Of a stretch of DNA of 29,883 bases, positions 1 to 7,671 are shown piece after piece. Position 1 is the stretch's first letter. Each line of letters starts with the position of its first letter. The DNA lies in the NCBI GenBank assembly GCA_002394605.1, contig DGUI01000054.1, forward strand, positions 1-29,883, in the 5' to 3' direction. The position numbers and the translations under genes were made by a program. A model generated the notes under the pieces. That model was not told where the DNA came from and searched no databases. It saw nothing but the letters and a program-made list of their open reading frames with translations. Source of the stretch: Mageeibacillus sp. UBA4314 (GTDB lineage Bacteria; Bacillota; Clostridia; Saccharofermentanales; Saccharofermentanaceae).

Positions 1-2
1 AT

Positions 3-635
3 AAGAGGGGTGTCAGGCTCGATGTATATGCTGTCGGTGAGGATAACAGTACTGTATATAACATTGAGATCCAGAAGACGGATACGCATAATCTGCGCAA
101 GAGGTCACGGTATAATTCGTCCATGATCGATGCGAGAACGACCATCGGCAAGAACGATGACTTCAACAAGCTGCCCGAATCTTATGTAATCTTCATATGC
201 AGAGATGATATAATCAAGAGTAATGAGGCGGTATATCACTTTAAGCGAAGGACCGATAAAAGCGTCGAACTTGAAGACGGAACGAACATCATATTTGTAA
301 ACGGGTCTTACGAAGGCGATGACGACATCGGGAAGCTGATGAGCGACTTTGTGGAGACTGATGTCGGTAAGATGAATAACAGCATATTAGCCGGAAGGGT
401 AGCAGAGGCAAGGGAAGAAGAGGAAGCCAGACGCGGAAAGAAAGGAGACAAGGATAAGATGATAGTTACACATTTTGATAAGCTGATGATGAAGGAAAGA
501 GAAGCAGGACTCGAGGAGGGCTCGATCGACACTGCAAGACGCATGCTGGCGAAGGGGAAGCTTTCGCTGGAAGAGATAGCAGAGTATTCAGATCTGCCTG
601 TTGAGAAGATAAAAGAATTGGCAAAGGGCGCGTGA
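3..635 (+). CDS. Rpn/PDDEXK_2-family nuclease-transposase, 5' end outside window
   Basis: The reading frame is open from base 3, so the gene begins upstream of the window; 210 residues are visible. The PD-(D/E)XK core is recognisable: an Asp codon at 21-23 (motif RLDVYAV), then NIEIQ with Glu at 66-68 and Gln at 72-74, followed by the RSRYNSSMIDA, LPESYVIFIC and IIFVNGSY blocks typical of the family. The C-terminus is a charged helical linker plus a small helical motif (ARRMLAKGKLSLEEIAEYSDLP) that is also present in the truncated copy at 8461-9069. Family members are putative transposases or recombination-promoting nucleases, often multicopy in Clostridia. An internal ATG at 123 is not the real start, because the catalytic motif lies upstream of it. 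The gene ends 12 nt before dnaG. No damage is seen in the visible part. Confidence 0.85.
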   Translation, partial: KRGVRLDVYAVGEDNSTVYNIEIQKTDTHNLRKRSRYNSSMIDARTTIGKNDDFNKLPESYVIFICRDDIIKSNEAVYHFKRRTDKSVELEDGTNIIFVNGSYEGDDDIGKLMSDFVETDVGKMNNSILAGRVAEAREEEEARRGKKGDKDKMIVTHFDKLMMKEREAGLEEGSIDTARRMLAKGKLSLEEIAEYSDLPVEKIKELAKGA

Positions 636-647
636 TATAATATCTCT
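633..647 (+). promoter_or_regulatory. Extended -10 promoter candidate for dnaG
   Basis: A perfect extended -10 (TGA followed by TATAAT at 636-641) overlaps the stop codon of the preceding gene: the TG of the motif is part of the TGA stop. Exactly six bases separate the hexamer from the dnaG ATG at 648, so transcription would start at or next to the A of the ATG. No good -35 hexamer lies 16-18 bp upstream, which fits an extended -10 promoter. This is inference from sequence only. Confidence 0.45.
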
Positions 648-2540
648 ATGGCTAGGATTCCGGAAAGTGTGATCAACGAGATACTTGATAAGGCTGACAT
701 CGAGTCAGTCGTAAGCCGTTATGTTTCCCTTACAAAGAGAAGCGGGACTAACAGGTGGGGACTTTGTCCCTTCCATGCTGATTCCAATCCTTCTTTCTGC
801 GTGTCGGTAAGCAAGAATATCTATACATGTTTTGTCTGTAACAAGACCGGTAATGCCGTCTCGTTCATTATGGACATGGAGCACCTTAATTATCCTGAGG
901 CTATAAGGTTTCTCGGTAAGGCTTATGGTGTAGACGTTCCCGAGGATGACTATTCCCACCGTGATGACGGAACAAAAGAGAAAAAGAAAAGGGTAATGGA
1001 TCTGCTCACTGAAGCGGCAAGGTTTTACTATAAGAACCTCTACAGCGAAGCAGGAAGCAAGGCCCTGCAGTACGCACGTAAAAGAGAACTTACCAAGACT
1101 ACGTTGATCAATTTCGGGATAGGATATGCGCCGGAAGGCTGGGATAACCTGTATAAGCACATGGCTGAACTCGGTTACACCGATGAGGAGATGCAGGTAT
1201 CGGGACTCTTTACAAAGACGAGCAAAGGAAATCTGGTTGATCTGTTCAGGGGAAGACTGATGTTCCCAATCATGGATGAGATGGGAAATATCGTTGCGTT
1301 TGGCGGTAGGGCGATCGGAGACGAGATGCCCAAGTACATTAATTCTCCTGACTCACTCGTGTATAAGAAGCAGAGCCACCTTTATGCAATGAATTTCGCG
1401 AAGAAGGAGAGGTCAAAGCAACTCATAATCGTTGAAGGTTACATGGATGCGATCGCGATGCACCAGGCTGGTGTTAAGAATACCGTGGCATCACTTGGCA
1501 CGGCGTTTACCGATTCGCAGCTCAAGATGTGCGCGAGATATGCTGAGGAAGTCATTTTCTTCTTTGATTCGGATAAGGCCGGTCAGATGGCTGCACTCCG
1601 TGCCATAAGGATGATGCTGGGATATCTGCGTAAGATGACGGGGCTGGCGATCAAGATTAAGATTGCCAGGGTTCCGGGAGGCAAAGACCCGGACGAGTAC
1701 ATCAAGATGTACGGAGCAGAGGAATTCGTCAAAGTGATCACGAATGCCAAGTATGTTGACCAGTACCTGACAGACAGGGCCTATGACGATAATTATACTG
1801 ACGGCATGGGGCTTGATACGGAACGTTACCAGGATGATATCTGCCTTTACGGATCGCTGCTCAATGATGAGATCAAGCGCTCCAAGATGGCTGCGAATGC
1901 ATCTGTTTATCTGAAGGCCAATCCGGAACTTATCCTTGCCAAGATGAACGACCTGGCGAAGAACGAGATCGAACAGGAAAAGAGAATGAGCGAGAGGGAC
2001 AATAAGAGGCAGGCACAGGAAGAGATGAATGTGCGGAATGAAGTGACCTCTGATCCCGGTGCTGATGCTGCAACGGATGCGGAGCTTGTCATACTTACAT
2101 ATGCATGCTATATGGAAGGAGCGCTCCTTGACATTAACAGGATACCCAAAGAAGACATATTGAGACCAGGTGATTTTCGCGGGAGTAACATGAAGGCCAT
2201 CTGCAAGTTCTTCCTTGAGAATTTTGTGGAAGGGAAGGGCGTCACACCGGCTAAGATGATAGAGGTGCTTAAGAAATATACTTTGCGCGGTGTCCCTGCC
2301 GAAAATGTGTTCTTCAGTTTCTACGGAAAAGCTGAGCAGATGCGTGACATAAATGTCGTAACGGATGTCTACCTCAAGACTCTCTACAAGCTGAGGCTTG
2401 ATTTCTGCAGCAAGAGATCCAAGGAACTGTACGAGATATTGGGTTCTGCCAAGGGGGAACAGCGGCAGGAGATCAAGCTGGAGCTTGATAAGCTCGACTA
2501 TTATTCACAGAACGTCAGGAAGAAGTACGACAGACTGTAA
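648..2540 (+). CDS. dnaG: DNA primase DnaG
   Basis: This is replicative primase, which makes RNA primers for lagging-strand synthesis with the DnaB helicase. At 630 residues it is slightly longer than the usual ~600. The N-terminal CHC2 zinc-binding domain is intact: Cys40, His43, Cys61 and Cys64 (CPFH ... CFVC). The central TOPRIM domain has Glu263 in EGYMD and the metal-binding Asp307 and Asp309 in DSDKAG. The C-terminal ~180 residues are helical and fit the helicase-interaction region. The ATG at 648 aligns with family N-termini (ARIPESVIN), but no Shine-Dalgarno precedes it. The stop TAA overlaps the trmK ATG by one base. In many Firmicutes rpoD sits directly after dnaG; here it does not. 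Confidence 0.97.
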   Translation: MARIPESVINEILDKADIESVVSRYVSLTKRSGTNRWGLCPFHADSNPSFCVSVSKNIYTCFVCNKTGNAVSFIMDMEHLNYPEAIRFLGKAYGVDVPEDDYSHRDDGTKEKKKRVMDLLTEAARFYYKNLYSEAGSKALQYARKRELTKTTLINFGIGYAPEGWDNLYKHMAELGYTDEEMQVSGLFTKTSKGNLVDLFRGRLMFPIMDEMGNIVAFGGRAIGDEMPKYINSPDSLVYKKQSHLYAMNFAKKERSKQLIIVEGYMDAIAMHQAGVKNTVASLGTAFTDSQLKMCARYAEEVIFFFDSDKAGQMAALRAIRMMLGYLRKMTGLAIKIKIARVPGGKDPDEYIKMYGAEEFVKVITNAKYVDQYLTDRAYDDNYTDGMGLDTERYQDDICLYGSLLNDEIKRSKMAANASVYLKANPELILAKMNDLAKNEIEQEKRMSERDNKRQAQEEMNVRNEVTSDPGADAATDAELVILTYACYMEGALLDINRIPKEDILRPGDFRGSNMKAICKFFLENFVEGKGVTPAKMIEVLKKYTLRGVPAENVFFSFYGKAEQMRDINVVTDVYLKTLYKLRLDFCSKRSKELYEILGSAKGEQRQEIKLELDKLDYYSQNVRKKYDRL

Positions 2541-3220
2541 TGAACAATATTAATTCAAGGCTTAAGATGATCATAGATATGGCATCCGTCAACTCGCCCA
2601 ATGCGGAGAGGCTGATAGATGTCGGTTCCGATCATGGACTCCTGTCCGTATGGTGTATAAAGCACGGAATAGCAAAGACGGCGCTTCTGACAGACATCAA
2701 CGAAGGCCCATTGGAGAAGTCAAGACAGGCCATATCTGATAATAATATTGCGGACAGGGCTGACGTGCTGCTGACAGACGGCCTTGATAATGTCGTGCTC
2801 AAAGACGGCGATATCGTGGTGATCGCGGGCATGGGCGGGAACAATATAATGGATATCGTCGGGAGAGCCTGTGACCGCAGGTTTGACGGGGCTTTGGACG
2901 TTACATTTTACCTGCAGCCGCAGAAATCACTTCCGGAACTGCGCGAGTGGCTTGCGGGCCGTGGGTTTGTGATCATTGACGAAGAGTATGTGAATGAAGC
3001 CGGTTTTTATTATTGTGCTTTATGTGTAAAATATAAGGGTGGAGCTGCTGATCTGAGCGATGAGGAGATCTACTATGGTCCGGTCATGCTGAAGAAGTTT
3101 GACAGGTATCCGGAGTATAAGGAGTTCCTCGACCGCGTCTACAAAGTCAGGGCGAGGGGCGACGGCCGCCTTGCTGAGCTCATGAGGAGGATGGAAAATG
3201 AGCAACAAAGTAACAGTTGA
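2540..3220 (+). CDS. trmK: tRNA (adenine(22)-N1)-methyltransferase TrmK
   Basis: This is a SAM-dependent methyltransferase of the TrmK/YqfN family, which makes m1A22 in tRNA. It has 226 residues, the usual size. The SAM-binding motif DVGSDHG is at residues 27-33 and the family motif GMGG at 97-100, followed by a helical C-terminal segment typical of TrmK. The start codon overlaps the dnaG stop by one base, and the 3' end overlaps the next gene by 23 nt, so translation is probably coupled. The trmK-nif3 pair is conserved across Firmicutes, which supports the assignment. Confidence 0.93.
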   Translation: MNNINSRLKMIIDMASVNSPNAERLIDVGSDHGLLSVWCIKHGIAKTALLTDINEGPLEKSRQAISDNNIADRADVLLTDGLDNVVLKDGDIVVIAGMGGNNIMDIVGRACDRRFDGALDVTFYLQPQKSLPELREWLAGRGFVIIDEEYVNEAGFYYCALCVKYKGGAADLSDEEIYYGPVMLKKFDRYPEYKEFLDRVYKVRARGDGRLAELMRRMENEQQSNS

Positions 3221-3986
3221 TGATATCGCAATGTTCCTGGAGTCAGTGTTTCCTCTGGAGAATGCAGAGGATTACGATAACTGCGGGCTGATCGCCGGTG
3301 ACAGAGAGGCTATCGTTAAGAGATGTGTCTTGTCTCTTGATACGACCGGGAAGGCCGTGGAATATGCCATCAGCAATAAGGCTGAGATGATCATCTCTCA
3401 TCATCCGCTTATCTTTGTAGGCATGTTATCGATTACTGAAGACGATTACAAGGGAAGGCTCCTGAGGTCCATGATCCAGTGCGATATCGCAAACTATGCC
3501 TGCCACACAAATCTCGACATGACCAATAACTACGGCAACTACGCCATCGCTACAGCCCTGTGCGGCGTTAACATCATGCCTCTCGAAGGTGCCAATTGCG
3601 GGGTTGTCTTTGAACCCGGATACATCGACTACATGAACCTCGGCCACTTCATGAAGTATGTCGAGAACGGCCTTAATGCGAGTGGATGTATCTCGATCTG
3701 CAGCCATGAGAGGAAGGTTGGCAAGGTGTTCTGCCAGGGCGGCGCTTTCGATGAGAGTGCGATCCCTGCGATCATAGATTCTGATGTGGATACCGTGATC
3801 TCCGGTGAGATCAAGCACCACATATGCGTTCTGCTTGACGAACTCGGCATCTCGACGATCATTGCGGGCCACAGTGCAACGGAGCAGGCGTATCTGCCTA
3901 AGCTCAAGAAGACTCTCGAAGAGCAGTTCCCGACTGTCGAATTCATGATCAATTTCAACGACGAGACGCATATCAAGAAAGCCTGA
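3198..3986 (+). CDS. Nif3-like dinuclear metal centre hexameric protein
   Basis: This belongs to the Nif3/YqfO family (often annotated GTP cyclohydrolase 1 type 2-like); the physiological role is not settled. Metal-ligand motifs are visible: His68-His69-Pro (SHHP), His103 with Asp107 (HTNLD), and the C-terminal His225 and Glu229 (GHSATEQ). At 262 residues it lacks the ~110-residue PII-like insertion found in the B. subtilis homologue, so it is the short form. A good Shine-Dalgarno (gaggagg, 3184-3190) lies inside the end of trmK, with the ATG at 3198. It is the last gene before the rnpB promoter. Confidence 0.93.
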   Translation: MSNKVTVDDIAMFLESVFPLENAEDYDNCGLIAGDREAIVKRCVLSLDTTGKAVEYAISNKAEMIISHHPLIFVGMLSITEDDYKGRLLRSMIQCDIANYACHTNLDMTNNYGNYAIATALCGVNIMPLEGANCGVVFEPGYIDYMNLGHFMKYVENGLNASGCISICSHERKVGKVFCQGGAFDESAIPAIIDSDVDTVISGEIKHHICVLLDELGISTIIAGHSATEQAYLPKLKKTLEEQFPTVEFMINFNDETHIKKA

Positions 3987-3997
3987 CAGTCACATTC

Positions 3998-4026
3998 TTT
4001 ACTTTATGCTTATATTTTATTAAAAT
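3998..4026 (+). promoter_or_regulatory. Promoter of rnpB
   Basis: TTTACT (3998-4003), a 17-bp AT-rich spacer, then TAAAAT (4021-4026). It lies in the gap after the Nif3-family stop and points to a start near 4032-4035, a few bases before helix P1 of RNase P RNA. Confidence 0.75.
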
Positions 4027-4041
4027 AAAACCTGTTTCCGT

Positions 4042-4391
4042 GAAGCAGGTCGAGACGATCGCGGGCACCAATGGGTAACACCCGGTGCGTGAGGAAAGTC
4101 CGGGCTCCAAGGACAAGGGTGCCGGATAACGTCCGGTGAAGGTAACTTTAAGGAAAGTGCAACAGAAAAGGAAACCGCCTCTCCCTCGGGAGCGGTAAGG
4201 ATGAAAAGGCGAGGTAAGAGCTCACCGGCGGTATGGAGACATACCGGCCTTGTAAACCCCACCCGGAGCAACGTCGTGGAATGGCATATACCGCTGTCCG
4301 CGGGCCATGAGGAGACGGCTGGAATCTACAGGTAACTATAGATCTGGATAGATGATCGTCACATACAGAACCCGGCTTACCGGCCTGCTTC
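4042..4391 (+). ncRNA. rnpB: RNase P RNA, bacterial type A
   Basis: This is the catalytic RNA of RNase P, which removes tRNA 5' leaders. The ends are set by helix P1: gaagcaggtc (4042-4051) pairs over ten positions with ggcctgcttc (4382-4391), including one G-U. The conserved core is clear: gaggaaagtccgggctc at 4091-4107 (CR-I/P4 5' strand) and acagaacccgg at 4365-4375 (CR-V/P4 3' strand), plus the taaaccccacccggagcaa block at 4252-4270. The P12 and P13/P14-like hairpins fit the ancestral type A fold. The size of 350 nt is normal. No terminator follows; purM begins 32 nt after the 3' end. Open frames on either strand inside this region are not genes. Confidence 0.97.
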
Positions 4392-4423
4392 TTATCCGGA
4401 ACACTAATGTCAAGGAGGCTAAT

Positions 4424-5596
4424 ATGTCAGCAGAATCTTATTTGAGCAGAGGTGTATCACCCACAAAGGATGATGTAAAAGCAGCAGTTAAGAATCAGGA
4501 TAAGGGAGTATTCCCGGGAGCCTTCGCGAAATTGATCCCTGACATTGCAGGGGATCCGGATTATTGTACGGCGATCCATGCAGACGGAGCAGGAACGAAG
4601 TCTTCAGTTGCTTATCTCATGTTCAAGGAGACAGGCAATTACGACTGGTTCAAAGGCCTTGCTCAGGATTCTCTTGTCATGAACACAGACGACCTTGCCT
4701 GTGTCGGAGCATATAAGAACATGTCATTGTCCAACACGATCGGACGCAATGCCCACAGAGTCGACGGCAAGGCCATTGCCAAGATCATCGAAGGTTATGA
4801 TGAGATGATAGGTAAGCTTGCTGACCTCGGCATCAACATCACGATGTGCGGCGGCGAGACTGCTGACGTTGGAGATCTTGTCAGGACGCTTATCGTTGAC
4901 TCAACTATCGTAGCAAGAGCTAAGAGGGAAGACATCGTAAACGCTGCCAATATAAAGCCCGGCGATATTATCGTAGGCCTTGCATCATTCGGTCAGGCAT
5001 CATATGAGACAAGCTATAATTCCGGTATCTCTTCCAATGGTCTTACGGCTGCAAGGCATATGCTCCTGTCCAAGTATTACTTTGAGAATTACAAGGAGTC
5101 TTTCTCCGAGACGGTAGGCGAGGACAAGGCATATTGCGGTAAGTTCAGACTTACGGATGAACTCCCCGGGTCGTCCCAGACTGTAGGTGAGGCGATCTTG
5201 TCTCCTACAAGAACGTTCCTTCCAGTTATCGCCGGAGTACTTGATAAATTCCGTGGATCTATTAACGGCATTATCCACTGTACCGGAGGCGGACAGGCAA
5301 AGTGCAAGGATTTCGGTAAGGGGATCAGATATGTTAAGGATAACCTTTTCGAACTTCCGCCCATCTTCAAGGCTATCTACGGATCCGGTGAGATCCCCAT
5401 GAAAGAGATGTTCCAGGTATTCAACTGCGGACACCGTATTGAGTTCTATTGTGATTCGGAAGAGGCTGCAGAAGGAATTATTGCCATTGCCGGATCCTTC
5501 AACATCGATGCGCGCATAGTCGGCCATACTGAGAGTACAGGAACAGATTCCAACGAAGTCGTTATCAGGTACAACGGCGAAGAGTTCAGATACTGA
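4424..5596 (+). CDS. purM: Phosphoribosylformylglycinamidine cyclo-ligase (AIR synthase), long form
   Basis: PurM catalyses ATP-dependent cyclisation of FGAM to AIR in purine synthesis. The AIR-synthase motifs are visible: HADGAGTKSS near the N-terminus, NTDDLACVGA, GGETADVG and the C-terminal HCTGGGQ region. The protein has 390 residues against ~345 for the usual PurM, and its N-terminal block (HADGAGTKS rather than GVDGVGTK) resembles the long PurM known from Bacteroidetes. The start is the ATG at 4424, behind the Shine-Dalgarno aaggagg (4412-4418). An in-frame ATG at 4352 lies inside RNase P RNA and is rejected. No other pur genes are nearby. Expression probably depends on read-through from rnpB. 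Confidence 0.9.
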   Translation: MSAESYLSRGVSPTKDDVKAAVKNQDKGVFPGAFAKLIPDIAGDPDYCTAIHADGAGTKSSVAYLMFKETGNYDWFKGLAQDSLVMNTDDLACVGAYKNMSLSNTIGRNAHRVDGKAIAKIIEGYDEMIGKLADLGINITMCGGETADVGDLVRTLIVDSTIVARAKREDIVNAANIKPGDIIVGLASFGQASYETSYNSGISSNGLTAARHMLLSKYYFENYKESFSETVGEDKAYCGKFRLTDELPGSSQTVGEAILSPTRTFLPVIAGVLDKFRGSINGIIHCTGGGQAKCKDFGKGIRYVKDNLFELPPIFKAIYGSGEIPMKEMFQVFNCGHRIEFYCDSEEAAEGIIAIAGSFNIDARIVGHTESTGTDSNEVVIRYNGEEFRY

Positions 5597-5605
5597 TACC
5601 GGGCT

Positions 5606-6022
5606 ATGCTGTTTGGTAAGCCCGTATCAGACATAGTCCTCCTCGATCTGATCTATCAGTACGGGAACTATATGAATGCATTTGTTCACTATCGGGTCTT
5701 GAAGGATGAAGACGGTTATTCTGCTGTCCTGAAACTCCGCGATAAGAGTGAGGATGAGAGTGTGCGTTTTCCCGTGACACATGGTAAGGAAGTGGAGATA
5801 GAAGATATGCTCAACCGCTACAAGGCAGGCAAGTGGAACGGTTTTAACAGATCGGATAAATATGTGCTTGACGGCAGGTCGTTCAGCTTTCAGGTAAAGA
5901 TGGCTGACGGCAGTGAGGTATATGCCCACGGGTATGCAGCATTTCCGCGGAACTTTAGAGAAGTAAGAGAAGAGCTGGAGAAGATCCTGGAGGTTGACAA
6001 GTGGGAAAGGCAGGAAGGCTGA
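5606..6022 (+). CDS. Small hypothetical protein
   Basis: This is a 138-residue soluble protein that I do not recognise. It has no signal peptide or membrane segment. The N-terminus is hydrophobic and possibly helical (VLLDLIYQYGNYMNAFVHY), the middle looks beta-rich and charged, and the C-terminus is an amphipathic helix (FREVREELEKILEVDKW). It begins 9 nt after the purM stop with only a weak ribosome binding site, and ends 7 nt before the chosen start of the hydrolase, so it is probably part of the same transcript. Codon use is like its neighbours. The coding call rests on ORF length, tight spacing and composition. Confidence 0.6.
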   Translation: MLFGKPVSDIVLLDLIYQYGNYMNAFVHYRVLKDEDGYSAVLKLRDKSEDESVRFPVTHGKEVEIEDMLNRYKAGKWNGFNRSDKYVLDGRSFSFQVKMADGSEVYAHGYAAFPRNFREVREELEKILEVDKWERQEG

Positions 6023-6029
6023 TCGGAAC

Positions 6030-7592
6030 ATGATCGAATTTGGTTTTTCTTATGTAGGTCTTATATATCTTGTCATGCTCTTTACGCCTAATATCATCTG
6101 GGCTCATAACAAGCCTTCCGGATATGACGAGGCGGCAGGAAGGGAGAGCAAGGTATTGCTGTTCTTTGAGAGGACCGGTGAAGTCCTTGTCAGTACCATG
6201 GCACTGATCTTTCCCGGTACGAATATCAGACCTGACTCGATATGGCTGGGCTGGCTCATCTGTTCGTTTGCGATGATGGTATTATATGAGCTCTATTGGA
6301 TCAGGTACTTCAGGAGCAGCAAGACGATGGCTGATCAGTATTCGTCTTTCTTTGGCTTTCCCGTGGCAGGGGCATCCCTTCCGGTCTTTGCATTTCTCTT
6401 CCTCGGAATATACGGCAGCAACATACTGCTGATAACAGCAACGATCATCCTCGGGATCGGTCACATAGGGATCCATCTGGCACACCGCAGGGAGTGCGTT
6501 GAGAAGAAAAAGCTTACCCCTGCGAAAGTGGTATTGAAGGTTGTCAAATACATCTTCCTTGTGCCGGCCGTTCTTGTGATATGCGTTGTCACGGTGATCA
6601 TTGCCGTCCGTAACTATAACGGACTGATCTGCAAGCTTGATCTTAAGGACGGGATAGATGAGTCCTTCTATCTTGATATCAACGGGCAGAGCCAGTATGT
6701 AACGATAAGGGGACAGAAGAAGGATGCTCCCGTCATACTGTATCTTCATGGCGGACCCGGCAGTCCCGACAGCATGATAGCATATGATTTCAGCAGGTAT
6801 CTGCTTGATGATTACATTTTTGTATGCTGGGATCAGAGGGGCTGCGGCAGGACTTTCGTTAAGAACGATGATCCTTTGAACCGGACTGTCAGCTTTGATC
6901 AGGCTCTGTCAGATACTGATGTGCTCGTGGACTACCTGTCTGACAGGTTCTCTCAGGACAGGATCGTCATTATGGGTCACTCGTACGGATCGCTCCTGGG
7001 AAGCAGGTATGTATATGATCACCCTGATAAAGTCTCAGCTTTTATCGGCATCGGTCAATTCATTAATGATGCTGCTTCCCTGAAATACGATTACGGGGAT
7101 GCTCTCGTTAAGGCAAATGCGGCAGGAGACGATCCTTCATCTCTTGTGGAGGCATACAATGCCTATCAGCAAGACCCTTCCATGATAAACAGTTCCAGGG
7201 TATCAGATCTGACGGCAAGGTATCATAAGGCACCTGCATCGCGTAATACGATAATGTCTGCACTAGTGTCACCCTATCTTGGATCTGATGATGCAGTGTG
7301 GTACACGAAAATGACTGACATCAATGATTTTATCAGGCTGTCAGGTGATCTTGTACCGTTGCTCATGCATGTGGATCTGAGGGTATCGCAGCCGGGATAC
7401 AAGGTTCCGGTGTTCTTCATATCAGGTGACTGTGACTGGAACTGTTCGTACATAGTAATGACCGAATATGCTAAGCAGACGGGGGCGGAGTATAAGCTAC
7501 TGGAAGGGTGCGGCCACTACGTCCATAACGATGATCCCGTCCGTTTTGCCGGAGCGGTAAAGAGTTTCCTGTCAAATGTAACGGGTGTGTAA
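6030..7592 (+). CDS. Membrane-anchored S33-type alpha/beta hydrolase (proline iminopeptidase-like)
   Basis: This is a 520-residue two-part protein. Residues 1-195 hold about five membrane segments and resemble small standalone clostridial membrane proteins. Residues ~220-518 are an alpha/beta hydrolase fold: oxyanion motif HGGPG at 240-244, WDQRGCGR, nucleophile Ser318 in GHSYGS, probable acid Asp467 or Asp469 (SGDCDWN) and His496 (GCGHYVH). HGGPG plus WDQRG is characteristic of proline iminopeptidase-like S33 enzymes, so a peptidase or esterase acting at the membrane is likely; the substrate is unknown. The start at 6030 is preferred because a Shine-Dalgarno (aggaagg, 6012-6018) precedes it. 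An ATG at 5994 would add 12 polar residues and overlap the previous gene. Confidence 0.85.
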   Translation: MIEFGFSYVGLIYLVMLFTPNIIWAHNKPSGYDEAAGRESKVLLFFERTGEVLVSTMALIFPGTNIRPDSIWLGWLICSFAMMVLYELYWIRYFRSSKTMADQYSSFFGFPVAGASLPVFAFLFLGIYGSNILLITATIILGIGHIGIHLAHRRECVEKKKLTPAKVVLKVVKYIFLVPAVLVICVVTVIIAVRNYNGLICKLDLKDGIDESFYLDINGQSQYVTIRGQKKDAPVILYLHGGPGSPDSMIAYDFSRYLLDDYIFVCWDQRGCGRTFVKNDDPLNRTVSFDQALSDTDVLVDYLSDRFSQDRIVIMGHSYGSLLGSRYVYDHPDKVSAFIGIGQFINDAASLKYDYGDALVKANAAGDDPSSLVEAYNAYQQDPSMINSSRVSDLTARYHKAPASRNTIMSALVSPYLGSDDAVWYTKMTDINDFIRLSGDLVPLLMHVDLRVSQPGYKVPVFFISGDCDWNCSYIVMTEYAKQTGAEYKLLEGCGHYVHNDDPVRFAGAVKSFLSNVTGV

Positions 7593-7620
7593 TTTACTAT
7601 TGCGGATTTTGGAGTAAAAT
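7593..7620 (+). promoter_or_regulatory. Promoter of the aquaporin gene
   Basis: TTTACT (7593-7598), a 16-bp spacer, TAAAAT (7615-7620), immediately after the hydrolase stop. The -35 and -10 hexamers are identical to those of the rnpB promoter. The predicted 5' UTR of ~45 nt contains a small hairpin (ctgttt ... aaacag, 7629-7644) and the Shine-Dalgarno agagga (7658-7663). Confidence 0.65.
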
Positions 7621-7671
7621 CTAAATAGCTGTTTCTATAAACAGAAATATTATGAAAAGAGGAACTTACTT

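Noticed and set aside
4020..4271. Minus-strand open frame of 83 residues
   Set aside because: It is antisense to RNase P RNA and explained by that structured RNA; no coding features.
4352..4423. In-frame upstream ATG extending purM by 24 codons
   Set aside because: It lies inside RNase P RNA helices, has no ribosome binding site, and the family N-terminus fits the ATG at 4424 with aaggagg upstream.
5994..6029. Upstream ATG for the hydrolase at 5994
   Set aside because: It overlaps the previous gene and adds a polar tail; the ATG at 6030 has a ribosome binding site and begins directly with the membrane segment.
7629..7644. Riboswitch in the aquaporin 5' UTR
   Set aside because: Only a 6-bp hairpin in a ~45-nt UTR is seen; too small for any known riboswitch class.
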